Of a stretch of 64,000 nt of DNA, positions 54,080 to 64,000 are shown one piece after another. The notes below the pieces were generated by a model, which saw only the letters and a program-made list of their open reading frames with translations, was not told where the DNA came from and did no database searches. Origin of the DNA: Adiantum capillus-veneris (taxonomy: Eukaryota; Streptophyta; Polypodiopsida; Polypodiales; Pteridaceae); contig CM043944.1 of assembly GCA_014529385.2 (NCBI GenBank), forward strand, positions 62,150,248 through 62,214,247, written 5' to 3'. The number at the start of each line of letters is the position of its first letter. The first letter of the stretch is position 1. The position numbers and the translations under genes were made by a program.

Positions 54080-54690
54080 TCCTCTTTCGATGAAGAACAT
54101 GGTTTTCTAGTTGGGGGCAATATGGGTGGTGTAATGTATGAAGTGAGACCCACCGATTCCTCCCAAGTTGTAATACATTGGTATTATAGAAAAGATTCAT
54201 TCAATTGGGAGTCTATTGAGGCATCATGTAGCAAGCGTAATGCATCCCATTCCCAAACCAGTTCTTTATGTCTTGCATCCATCTCATATTCAAGATCTTG
54301 CGTCTTTTGAACTTTTTTGCTTGCTTCCCATGCAATTGTAGGAAGTCAATGTGAGGGGTTTCGATGCATCTTTATTATGTACTCCACAACCCTTTCCATG
54401 TCCATAATCTCAATTGGAAGAATCTAGACTCAAGGAGCATATATGGTGTTTGTGTCTTAATTTGGAGAACTTTTGTGAGCAAATGCTTTTGACCATTCTC
54501 AAACTCTTTCCAATTAGATTTTGAGATGCTCCCACTCCACACTTCAACTCCATAAAGAAGAAATGGTGTCACCAATGTGTCAAAAAGGTACTTCATGAGA
54601 ACCCAAGATTTGACATCTGCCGCATTACACATGTTCTCAAATGCATAGTATGCTCTCTTCCCAGTTTCCAACCAATGCATAGCACATTCG
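54080..54690 (-). pseudogene. LINE ORF2 C-terminal fragment
   Basis: The frame at 54375-54680 reads YLFDTLVTPFLLYGVEVWSG and SISKSNWKEFENGQKHLLTK, the thumb/connection region after LINE reverse transcriptase. In other frames to about 54080 AWEASKKVQKT and ELVWEWDALR follow. It may be of the same family as the fragment at 47.4-48.6 kb, whose corresponding part is missing. Confidence 0.75.
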
Positions 54691-54705
54691 TCCTACCAGG
54701 ACAAA

Positions 54706-55278
54706 ATAGTACTTACATTGAAATGTGTTTTTGAGCTATAACTTATAGAGAACAAGGCTAAAGCTCAAGGATAATAACGGTCTATTTAAAGTACATGCAT
54801 TATTTAAAACATATAGGATAACTTGAAAACTTCTCTCAATGGCTATCTTTATCATAGGAAGATTCATCTTATCATGATTGAGATGCCTCATCATATTCAT
54901 CTTGTGGTGCACACTAACATCTATAATATCTCTATCATGTGGGTGTTCGTGTCTCTTCCTAGTTTGACATTGTTATATTTAACATGACGAAAATAGTAAC
55001 TACAATGAAATGTATTTTTGAGTTACAAGGAATAGGAAACAAGCCTACAGCTCAAAGATAATAATGGTCTACCTAAAAGTATGTGTGTATATAAAACATA
55101 CAAGATAACATTGAAAACTTCTCTCGATGGGATACTATTATCACGGGAAGATGCATCTCTGCATAGTCGAGATGCCTTGGCATCTTCATCCTTTGTTGCA
55201 CAATAATAGCTTTAATATGTCTTATGATGTGGATGTTTGGGTCTCCTCCTAGAGTAATTTGCTCCATTTAACATGACT
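54706..55278. repeat. Tandem duplication of about 285 bases
   Basis: Copy 1 (about 54706-54985) and copy 2 (about 54990-55278) share AAATAGTA, GAAATGT[GA]TTTTTGAG, AGCTCAA[GA]GATAATAA, GAAAACTTCTCTC, GAGATGCCT and ATTTAACATGAC in the same order. They are clearly diverged. No coding sense is visible. Confidence 0.85.
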
Positions 55279-55499
55279 AATTTAGAAGATGAAATCCCTT
55301 CACGATGTATATGTGCTTCTGTTGCGTAAGCTTGTGGTAGATAATCAATTGTACTTGTACTTGAGGATGTAACAATGAAGAAGTTGTTTAATTTCCTAAA
55401 TGGGCCTAGTTGATATGGTCTCCTTTTTGTAGCATGGTGTTTCAACATCTTTGGAGCTCGAAGAGAAGAAATAGCAAATATCACTAGAACTAGAAGGGC

Positions 55500-56300
55500 A
55501 TGACTCTTTATAATGGTCCCAAATCCTCTTGTAACAAGCTATGGTATTCCCTCAAATATTGCTATACAAGGTATACCTCCAAACTATTTGACCATTCCAT
55601 TGACTCTACACCCAACATAACCTACTATGCAGGTCGCATTACCTAAGCAGCCTAGGTGTTGAAACCCTACCTTTGCTCTTTGGAGAATTCACTATGAGTG
55701 TGTGAGATTTCTATTGGTGCAAAAGGTGTGTAATGCACAAGAATGGTTATTTGATCCGTTGGACAAATTCCACATAAGTACAATATCATCCTTATATGAC
55801 AATACTAGTTTATACACACTATTCTCATAACTTGTTTATAATAAGGCCATGTAATATGGCTGAAAGTGGAAATCCTTGTTTTATGATTCATCGTTTCACT
55901 TTATGGATAAAAACTCCCATCATATCGTCACTAGAACCCTAATTTCTTTCTTACCAAATTTTGGTAGTGATATGTCACACATCTTGAAGCCATGGCACAT
56001 TTCTCCCTCACTATGAGATATTTTTTCCTTCCATAGTGTGTATACACCCATCATGCTAGGGTTAGATTATCTTTTGTTTTGCACGTAAGGTAGTAATACG
56101 TTTTTTTGTGTGCTCTTGAGCATCTTCTTTATCTTTGAGATTTTGTGTGTGCATTCCTACAACCCTAGTTTCACCAAATGTATACTTCGAATTCATTTTG
56201 ACCTTATCTCCATGACAAGAAGCACTATGCAAGTTCTTATTATTATTGTGGAAAAAACATGGGATAATGTACCAAGCTAGGAGACAGTTCGTGATACAAT
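55500..56300 (-). pseudogene. Probable LINE reverse transcriptase remnant
   Basis: At about 55840-55930 the minus strand reads IKQGFPLSAILHGLIINKL, matching the KQGCPLSPTLFGLYINKLE block of LINE reverse transcriptase. The surrounding sequence is too broken to place other motifs. Confidence 0.45.
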
Positions 56301-56539
56301 GTGAAAAATTTTCAATCGCTGGTATAAGCTACTAATATCACAATGGTATGTAACCGGTGTGAATTTGTTCAATATGAGTATGGATTTGCTCAACCGATAT
56401 GATACTAGTACCCCAAAAAGGCACGATTGAGGCTACCAAAGTTTGATGAATGAGAACAACTATATTTAATAATCAAGAACATTCAACTTAGATTATTGCA
56501 TTCAAGGATGAGGCATATGCAAGATGGACTATGAGGCCT

Positions 56540-56795
56540 TAGGTCAAGAACCAATACACCCCCCCACCCAACCATCCTCCTCTATTTTTGATAGAGGAGC
56601 CTTTGGCTGTACTCAGACCCTTGGCCTCATAGCACTCCCCCCTTGGAGAAGCATTTTTTTTTTGCCTCAAAACAACAAGTGGACTAATAGAGGGCACACT
56701 CGGGGGCGTATAGAGGATCCCCTGGTTGTGCCCGGATCCTTGGCTTCGCACACCCCCCTCCCCCTGGAGAAGCGTTTTTTTCCTTGGAAAAAAGT
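56540..56795 (-). repeat. Diverged tandem repeat after the gypsy integrase
   Basis: Two units of about 120 bases, each with ATAGAGGA[GT]CC, CCTTGGC[CT]TC, CACCCCCC/CACTCCCC and GGAGAAGC, lie in tandem. On the minus strand they give related peptides (KKRFSRG..CEAKDPGTTRGSSI and KKNASPRGECYEAKGLSTAKGSSI). They form the tail of the gypsy polyprotein below. Confidence 0.7.
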
Positions 56796-56899
56796 GGAAT
56801 ATTTCTTCTTAAGAACACAATTGTTTTCCAAGGTGACACCTTCTTTAAGTCTATCTTGCCGCTTAACCAATGCTTGGTGATGTACATGATGGGAGTACA

Positions 56900-57800
56900 T
56901 AAATCATGATAGTTAAGAAGTTAAGAATGCGCTCAGGCTGGGGTGGGAGGTTTAATGAAATTGAAGAAATCTATTGATTAACTACATTGTTGTCCCTATG
57001 CAAGCGTTTATGTAAATGACTTACATAAAAAACCGGATGAATACAAGAGTGTGCACGCAAAGAAAGTTTGCAAGCCATATTTCCAACTTGCTTGAGTGTT
57101 TTGAATGGGCCACAATATCATGGAGATAACTTAGGTGTAGGACTAGCTTTCAAACTTTTTGAATTTTCAAGAACACACAAGAATACCTCTTCACCTTCTA
57201 TGAATGTGCCTTGCCAAAGTTTCTCATTAGCATACTTCTTGTATTTGTCCTATGCTCGTCAAATTTTTTGAGGAGAAATCTTCCACATATCCATATTGTC
57301 TTTGGATAAAGTCCTTGAATTGCTTATTTCTCTCGGTAGCAAACTCACTATAACTGGTGATTTACGTTGAAACTTGTACATAAGTATGAAGGGATGAAAC
57401 CAAGTAGTAACATGCTTTACACTATTATAAGAAAATTCTAGAATACGGAGATATTCTTCCCAATCTAATGTATGCTCTTAGCATATCCTCTAGTACCTAG
57501 TTAATCTGTTTAGTTTTCCTATCTATCTCTAGATGATGTGAAATACTAAGATTAAGTGCGTTTTCAATTGTTTGAAGATAGCCCTCCAAACGTGACTAAT
57601 AAAACTTAGGATCATGATCACTAAGAATATTGTTAGACAATCCATATAGTCTATGAAGATTGTCAGCAAATAACTTGGTTGACTTGGGAGTTTTAATAGT
57701 TTACTTGGTTAAAATAAACTTAATACAGAGTTTAATCAACCTATCTATAATCACCCATGCTGAGTCATTACCTCATACGATGGTTGGTGCGCCCACAATC
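56900..57800 (-). pseudogene. Gypsy integrase remnant with C-terminal domain
   Basis: On the minus strand the integrase core is visible: VDRLIKLCIKFILTK, LHRLYGLSNNILSDHDPKF (second catalytic Asp) and SISHHLEIDRKTKQIN (QTDGQTERVN region, catalytic Glu changed or out of register). After shifts, a GPFKTLKQVGNMACKL and HSCIHPVFYVSHLHK region marks the integrase C-terminal domain. Many stops are present. Confidence 0.75.
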
Positions 57801-58089
57801 ATCTTATGTGTCCATGGTGGGTTCCAAATATTCCTCATAACTATCTTCCATCTTGACTCTAGCCAATGCACACCCCACTGCTTATTAAGCGAAGAGAACC
57901 ATATCTTAGAGTAAAGTACACATCCTTGGTTTGGCGTTTAGTGTCTGTTTTGAGGCCACTACCAAGCATTCTACTTGAATTCAGATTCACAGTCCGGTAA
58001 ACACACCTCCTTTACTTGCTCTAGATCTCTGCTGATCAACACTCTTTCTATCCCATTCAAGTTAAATTCAAGTTATCCATTCCTTTCCA

Positions 58090-59640
58090 ATCACAATTGT
58101 TGTAATCCTAGAGTTGTCCTAGATGTTTAGTACCTTTGTTATTAATTTTCTTGGCCACCTCTCTCCAAAAAGGGGTAAGTTGGATGCTTCCAGCCTTGAA
58201 GAGCCAAGGGGACCAGTGAGTTATGGAATTATGAAAGTACCTGAGCACTTCTCCCCATTCCAAGGACTCTGTTGCCTTGCTGCATTTCTGAGCGAGTTCT
58301 TCTGTCATACCCCCAAGTTTAAGGGTGGCCTAGGGAGGGGCAAGTAGCTTGTTATGCACTTCAAGCCCTTTCCCCTGACCACCTTTCAAGCATAAATTAG
58401 AGTTCTCTATCAAAGCCTTATCCATAATAGCCCATGCTTGGTCCTGTTTAGCAAGTGCCACCACAAGCTTGGCACATTGGGCTTCTTCATAAATGCTTAA
58501 GAATCCCGAGACCGCCTTGCTCCACAGGTCTAGCAACGGTCTCCCACTTAGCCCACTGCCAAGGCGTTGAGTCTTTCATGTTGTTCTTCCATAGGAACCT
58601 CTCGATTGGCTTCAAGAACTCTTTCCGGCTGCATTTGGCCAGCTTAAGCAATGACCCATTGAAGGCTTAGTAAGGGAGTAGGAAGGAATTAATGACCTTT
58701 ATTCTGCTCGAGAAAGGAAGGGGCACAAACTCCCACCTTCACATCTTGTTCTTCACTTTTCCATCACCCATAAGAATCTTTGTTTGTGAGTTATATCTAC
58801 CCCCGAATCTCACCCCTAGGCACACTATCTCCAAGTAAGGTCACTAGAGGATGGGACCCAATGGCGAACAATAGAGGGGCAAGTGGGCATCCTTGCTTGA
58901 TAGACCGTTTAACCTCGAAGGCCCCCACAATCCTTTCATTGAAGAGAAGCTCCGATTGTCTACCAACACAAAGAGTGCTGACCGGTTGACAGATTCGGGG
59001 CCCAAAGCCTAGTGCCTTCAGAACATCTTCAATAAACGACCATGTGATCCTATCATAGGCCTTATCTAGATCCAATTGCAACATGATGCATTCTTGCTTA
59101 GTGGAAAAAGCATATTCAATACCGACCATTACTGTCAGTATGTTGTCATAGATTGACCTTCCCTTAATAAATCCATGCTGGTGAAGGAGTAAGGACTTTG
59201 TCTAGGAGGGGGGAGAGTCTGAGGGCTATAGATTTGGCAATAATTTTATACACAAGTGAGATCATTGTAATTGGGCGCCGATGCTTTATATGAAAACAAT
59301 GTGCTTGTTTGGAGATAGGTTTAATAAGGCCTCTTTTAATGCCAAGGTCCAAGACCCCATCAAATAGGGCTTGATTGGCCATTCGCGTGATTGGGAATTG
59401 AGACCATCCCAAAATTCTTTGAAGAATTTGATAGTCAATCTATCCCAACCTAGGGATCGTTCTTTGCCTAAGGCTTGCAACACAATAGAGCACTCCTCCT
59501 CGGTGAATGCTTTCTCCAGATAGTTTTCTTCAAAGAGGAAAATCGTTCTTCTAACACTCCCAAGGAGAGTTGATCTGGCACCTTCCATCTTAAACTTCAT
59601 GAAGATAGAAGTACCAAACACTAGGGTAAAACCCCCAACT
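58090..59640 (-). pseudogene. LINE ORF2 fragment, second family
   Basis: The minus strand shows an ORF2 without its endonuclease. EEECSIVLQALGKERSLGWD and TIKFFKEFWD come first (59420-59510). KRGLIKPISKQ, HRRPITMISLVYKIIAKSI (59200-59320), the catalytic block LQLDLDKAYDRITWSFIEDV and SIKQGCPLAPLLFAI (58860-59080) follow. The YADD block was not recognised. IKVINSFLLPY and the C-terminal region (58108-58536) continue in other frames. Shifts at about 59410, 59160 and 58790 break it. It differs in sequence from the LINE at 47.4 kb. Confidence 0.85.
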
Positions 59641-61733
59641 TAAGGCCACCTAAGGGGCTTCGCAAATTGCAGCCAACATACTCCACCATTTTCAGGTTGG
59701 ATGAGCACAATTGGAAGAGCTCATCAACGCCTACCTATAGTAAAAATCCCGCCCACGAACGGTGCTTCTACAGCGACGCGCAACGTCGTCGAAGATTTTC
59801 TGTGTAACAAAATGGACGTGAGTGAAAAGCCACATGAAGGGGTTATTATGGGACATTGCAGCCAACAAGGCTTGAACCCAAGTCCAACGACAGTGATTTT
59901 AAGTTGAGTTGAGCCAACCACCTCACCACAAGGCCACTTGTGTCACTACATTGGACCTTTACAATTTTAAACTTGGGGAGTCTAGGGTCCCATTAAAGGG
60001 GGCCGGTTTTTTATTGGCCCCTTTACCCTAATCCACTTTCACTTCTAAGGATTGTTGTCGGGTTTGCCGAGGAGCTCACACAATGGGGGGTTCCTTCAGC
60101 CTGCGAGGCGTGCGTGAGCAGGGAGGCTATGGGCAGTCTACGGTAGGGCGATGACCCTCTCTGTGCTAGCAGGTTCATGCGAAGATGCTGGGGAAAGGAC
60201 TGTGGGCCCGAGGGGTAGGGCTATCTTCGGGAAGGAGTTGTCAGTTGTCTCGCCCGACGTTTTTTAATGTTCCATTTTCTCCTCCCCATTTTTGGCAGCG
60301 GGAGAGGCCGCCCTCCCAGCTCCCTCTTGGGCGCGAATGGTGGTCTGTTCTTCTTTGGTCCTCCGACATGGTTGATGGCTTGTGGCAAGGGCCGCCTCCC
60401 ATGGTGGCACTGGGGGCTTTGGTGTGGCGGGGTGGGCTCCCTTCAACCCTGTTCATTGATGCTGCTTCTCTTTTGGCGACGTTGGCTCCAACGACGGTGC
60501 ATGGCTCGTCGCAACAACCTGTCTTGCTGTGCGATAGAGTTGGTGGATGAGAAAGGTTTGCGAGGTGATGGAGATGTTAGGCTCCCCCCTTATTCAGCCC
60601 TAGCTTGGTATGTTTCCCGTGGTAAAGTTGTTTCCTCTTCAGCTTCTTGATGTCCTCTGATAAGTTTGGTCAGTAGGGAGTATGGTTGTAAATGGTTGTT
60701 TTCTTAATTTACTTCTACTCTCTCTTGGAGAGAATTTTTTTAATAAAAAGTACCAACCACTAATTAGTACTCTAGCCTAGCCTAAAGAGACAAACCTCAA
60801 AAGATCCCTACCATAGCTTGTAGCATTCTTCCAAACAAAAGAAATATCAACTATGTCATTTATGGTGCATTGTAACGAATTCTTCTCATAGAGTGGGTCT
60901 CCACAAATACATCAATACATTACAAAACCAATAGTGGTATGTCATTCAATATTGGATCATATTTGAATCACAAGAAATATTTTTGAATTTACATTAATTT
61001 TTTTTTGTTATTATTGATTGAATCACTCAATGGATTATATTACACCATAATAAATATAACAAAAATTCCTAATGTATGGCAAGCCTCGGTGAAGCATGCC
61101 TTCCCTTCTCTGCTTGTTCTTTAAGCAGAATCTCAAGAGATCCCCACTGTGGGTTTGAAAAGAAAAGGGAGGCGATGACCGATGGCAAGGGGAAGGCAAC
61201 ATGGAAGGTAGGTGTGTGTCTCCAAGGGGAGGTCGGAGGCCGAGGCGATAGGTGTTGGTCACGGTGAGCAAGCCAGGGTTTTTTGTGAAGAGAGTCAACT
61301 CAAACCTTTGATACTTGGAAATATAAACATTGGTACCCTTGTCACAGTCTATCTCACATGGGCAAGGGAAGAGAGTCCGATGCCCTAACAACTTCATCCA
61401 TGCGTGCTTTTTGAAAAATATGAAAGTTAGGTTGATGTCATAACTGGTCTTGCTTGGTGGGTGATGCTTTGGAACATAAAAGGACATACGTAGTTTGACT
61501 TAAAGCATCTAGTACTAAGGTAGACAAGACCGTGATTAACTTTCCAATTGCGGCATTGCTTGAGAGGCATATACATTTTGAAAATGGCATTATGTTAATA
61601 GAGAATATAGGAATAGTTTTTGAGAGAGTTAGTTGAGCTTTAATGAGAGACATATAGATTTTAAAAATGTTATTATGTTTATGGGAGGACACAAAGTTAA
61701 GTGCATTAAGTAATGGAGAATATAGATATGATT
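59641..61733. other. Region with no recognisable gene
   Basis: GC-rich sequence at 60040-60650 gives overlapping frames on both strands (60185-60550 +, 60267-60650 +) but none shows a known motif. It could be the 5' part of a LINE or another retroelement. From 60700 on, the sequence is AT-rich and has nothing recognisable. A direct repeat around ATATAGATTTT / ATATACATTTTG with TTATGTT lies at 61567-61680. Confidence 0.35.
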
Positions 61734-61961
61734 TGTTGCATTAGCAGATGCCTCCAACAACCGTGCCAATTGAAGGAGTACGAGCGGAAGTGCGACGCGA
61801 GAGAGAGTGCGAGAAGAAGAGCACGACGATATGGTGAACTCGCTCTACTGTAATGTGTAGAGCATAGTGAGTTCTTAGTAGGTTTTACAAAAGAATATGT
61901 GTACATACCTGGCGGCCCGCCCACTTACCTGGGCGACCACATTGGGCTTTATACCCCAACA
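61734..61961 (-). repeat. 3' LTR of copia element F (228 bp)
   Basis: On the minus strand it begins TGTTGGGGTATAAAGCCC directly after a purine tract and ends GCTAATGCAACA. The 5' LTR is outside the window, so the boundaries rest on the tract and the TG/CA ends. Confidence 0.75.
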
Positions 61962-61975
61962 ACCTCCCACTTAAA
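61962..61975 (-). other. Polypurine tract of copia element F
   Basis: The minus strand reads TTTAAGTGGGAGGT directly before the LTR start. Confidence 0.75.
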
Positions 61976-62053
61976 GTCCAATGTGGTACTTTAAGTGTGA
62001 GAGAAGCTACTATTATATAAGCTAATATACAAGAGATGTAGAGAAGTGATGTA

Positions 62054-64000
62054 CTACCCTACACCTAACTGCTTGCGAAAATGCGCAAAGCTCTCTAAGG
62101 GAAGTCCTTTTGTAAGTAGATCAGCAGGATTTGCTGTGGTGTGAACTTTGAAAAGCTGAAGTTGCTTATCCTCAAGCATTTCCCTGATGAAATGATACTT
62201 CACATCCACATGCTTTGTCTTTGAGTGATAAACTGGATTGCGAGCCAATTGTATAGCACTTTGACTATCACAATATAACACAGGCATCTCTTCTTTGATT
62301 CCCAAATCTGTTACTAGTCGATTAAGCCAAATTGATTCTTTGCATGTCTCTGATGCTGCAACATATTCAGCCTCTGTAGTAGACTGAGTAACACAATCTT
62401 GTAATCTAGAACGCCATGATATTGCTCCACCAGCCAATGTAAAGACATACCCTGACGTAGACCTTCGATTGTCTAAGTCACCTGCATAATCTGAGTCTAA
62501 AAAACCCGTTACACTTCGCTCCTGACTCCCATAGCATATACGCATACTCTTTGTAGCTTTCATGTATCTCAATATTCCTTTCACTGCCTCCCAATGTTTC
62601 TTGCCTGGGTTTGACATGTATCGACTTACTACTCCCACTGCAAATGCAATGTCTGGGCGAGTAGCAATCATTGCATACATCAAACTACCCACTGCAGACG
62701 CATATGGAAGCTTATCCATTTCAACCCGTTCTTCCTCAGACATAGGACAATCTTGTTTGCTAAGTTTCACATATGGTGGCAATGGAACACTCAATGCCTT
62801 TCCCTTCTCCATATTGAAATGTTGCAAAACCTTGTCAATATACTCTGTTTGAGATAACCAAATCAACTTCTTTGATCTGTCTCTCTCAATGCGCATACCA
62901 AGTATATGACTTGCCTCACCCATGTCTTTCATGTCAAACGATTTTGCCATCTTTGACTTCAAAGCTGAAATTTCTTCCAAGTGCTTGCCTGCAATCAACA
63001 TGTCATCCACATACAAAATAAGGATCAGCCAACTGCCATCCTTAGCCTTCTTTGTATATAGACAGTGATCGAACTCACTACGTTTGTAGCCTTGATAAAG
63101 CATAAACTTGTGGAACTTATGGTACCATGCCCTCGGTGATTCTTTTAAGCCATAAAGACTCTTTAACAATTGGCATACCAAATCTTCCTTGCCTTTCTCA
63201 ACAAACCCTTCTGGCTACTGCATGTAAATTTCCACATCTAAATCACCATGCAAGAACGCTGTCTTGACATCCATTTGGTGCAACACCAAATCTAATATGG
63301 CAACCAATGCAAGAAAGCATCTCAATGTAGTCATCTTGACCACCGGAGAGAAGACTTCATCAAAGTCAATGCCTTGTTCTTGCCTAAAGCCCTTGGCAAC
63401 AAGCCTTGCTTTGTACTTTGGCTGACTATCATGAGCGGTGATCTTATACCTGTAAACCCATTTACAAAGTAGAGCCTTTTTGCCCTGTGGTAATTTAACT
63501 AGCTTCCATGTCTGGTTTTTATGCAGAGCTATCATCTCTGACTGCATGGCCAATTGCTAATTCCCGGAGTCCTTCATTTGCACTGCTTCCTTGTAACATG
63601 AAGGCTCATTGCAATCAGTCAACATGACATAGTTCATAGATGGAACAAACCTATCAGGAGGTCGCGTGATACGTCCAGATCTACGCACAATAGGTGGCTC
63701 AGGCTCAGCCACAACCTGTGGTTCCACTCTATCCTGTCCTTGCTCCTCTTGAGCCCTGACATTTTGTCTTGCACGTGCAGGTCCATCTTCTTGGAAGACA
63801 AGTCTTCTAATCTCCTCAACCCTCTCTGGTTTAGAATGATATTTGGCTTTATTAAAGTGAACATCATTGCTGCGGATAACCTTTCTGGATTCGAGATCCC
63901 AAAGTCTGTATCCCATCTCACCAGAATTACCATAGCCTAGAAAGATGCACTTTCTACTCTTTGGCTCAAGTTTGTTCCTAAATTCCTTTGGAACATGAGT
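62054..64000 (-). pseudogene. pol: copia pol, 3' half (element F), two amber stops
   Basis: One minus-strand frame runs from the window edge to the stop at 62054, interrupted only by TAG at 63557-63559 and TAG at 63215-63217. The right edge is the end of integrase (GYRLWDLESRKVIRSNDV) and a variable linker. Reverse transcriptase has KWVYRYKITAHD, ARLVAKGFRQEQGIDFDE, HQMDVKTAFLHGDLDVEIYM and the YVDDMLIAG active site. RNase H has DSDYAGDLDNRRSTSGY, STTEAEYVAASE, CDSQSAIQLA and TKHVDVKYHFIRE. It ends with NPADLLTKGLP. Motifs are complete and no frameshift is visible. One stop sits where Gln would fit (before PEGF) and the other where Trp or Gln would fit. It belongs to a different copia family from the element at 12565. 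Confidence 0.9.

Noticed and set aside
59701-60650. Overlapping GC-rich frames as genes or rRNA-like sequence
   Set aside because: Frames are open on both strands because of base composition, no domain is recognised, and no rRNA signature was seen.

Overview
The window looks like TE-dense land-plant nuclear DNA. Most recognisable coding sequence is Ty3/gypsy and Ty1/copia LTR retrotransposon or LINE reverse transcriptase. Two primer sites are the plant-type TGGTATCAGAGC (initiator tRNA-Met) and one is the TGGCGCCG...GCCGGGG type. The one host-like gene is a multi-exon gene with GT-AG introns. Long GA/CT, CA and poly-C tracts are common. A large non-seed-plant genome (fern-like) would fit, but that is a guess.

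1-20.8 kb is a three-level nest that can be resolved to the base. An old, decayed + strand gypsy-like element A (gag from 1124, pol to about 20785) was split by a minus-strand LTR element B (1602-18266, 959-bp LTRs, CAGTA target duplication). B's 5' LTR was later split by a minus-strand copia element (12565-17824, 322-bp LTRs that differ at one base, TGCGC target duplication). B carries only a gag-protease reading frame. It also carries a series of 24-bp palindromes in its leader and a captured fragment of a DEAD-box RNA helicase next to its 3' LTR.

20.8-48.6 kb is a patchwork of broken elements. There are gag/protease remnants on the minus strand (20.8-23.1 and 24.5-26.6 kb), a SWIM-like fragment, poly-C and GA microsatellites, and a copia RT/RNase H remnant. 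Several copies of one gypsy LTR family (TGTCAC...GTTACA) lie between 36.3 and 45.8 kb with gag, protease and chromodomain-like pieces. A LINE reverse transcriptase is abutted to a gypsy 3' end.

49.5-51.5 kb holds the only convincing host gene: the 3' exons of an endonuclease/exonuclease/phosphatase (DNase I-like) protein on the + strand. Splice phases are consistent across the clearest junctions.

51.5-64 kb returns to repeats: simple-sequence tracts, LINE fragments, a 285-bp tandem duplication, a gypsy integrase remnant, a second LINE family, and the 3' half of another copia element that runs off the right edge. No rRNA, tRNA or CRISPR array was recognised, and nothing suggests a cellular operon or gene cluster.
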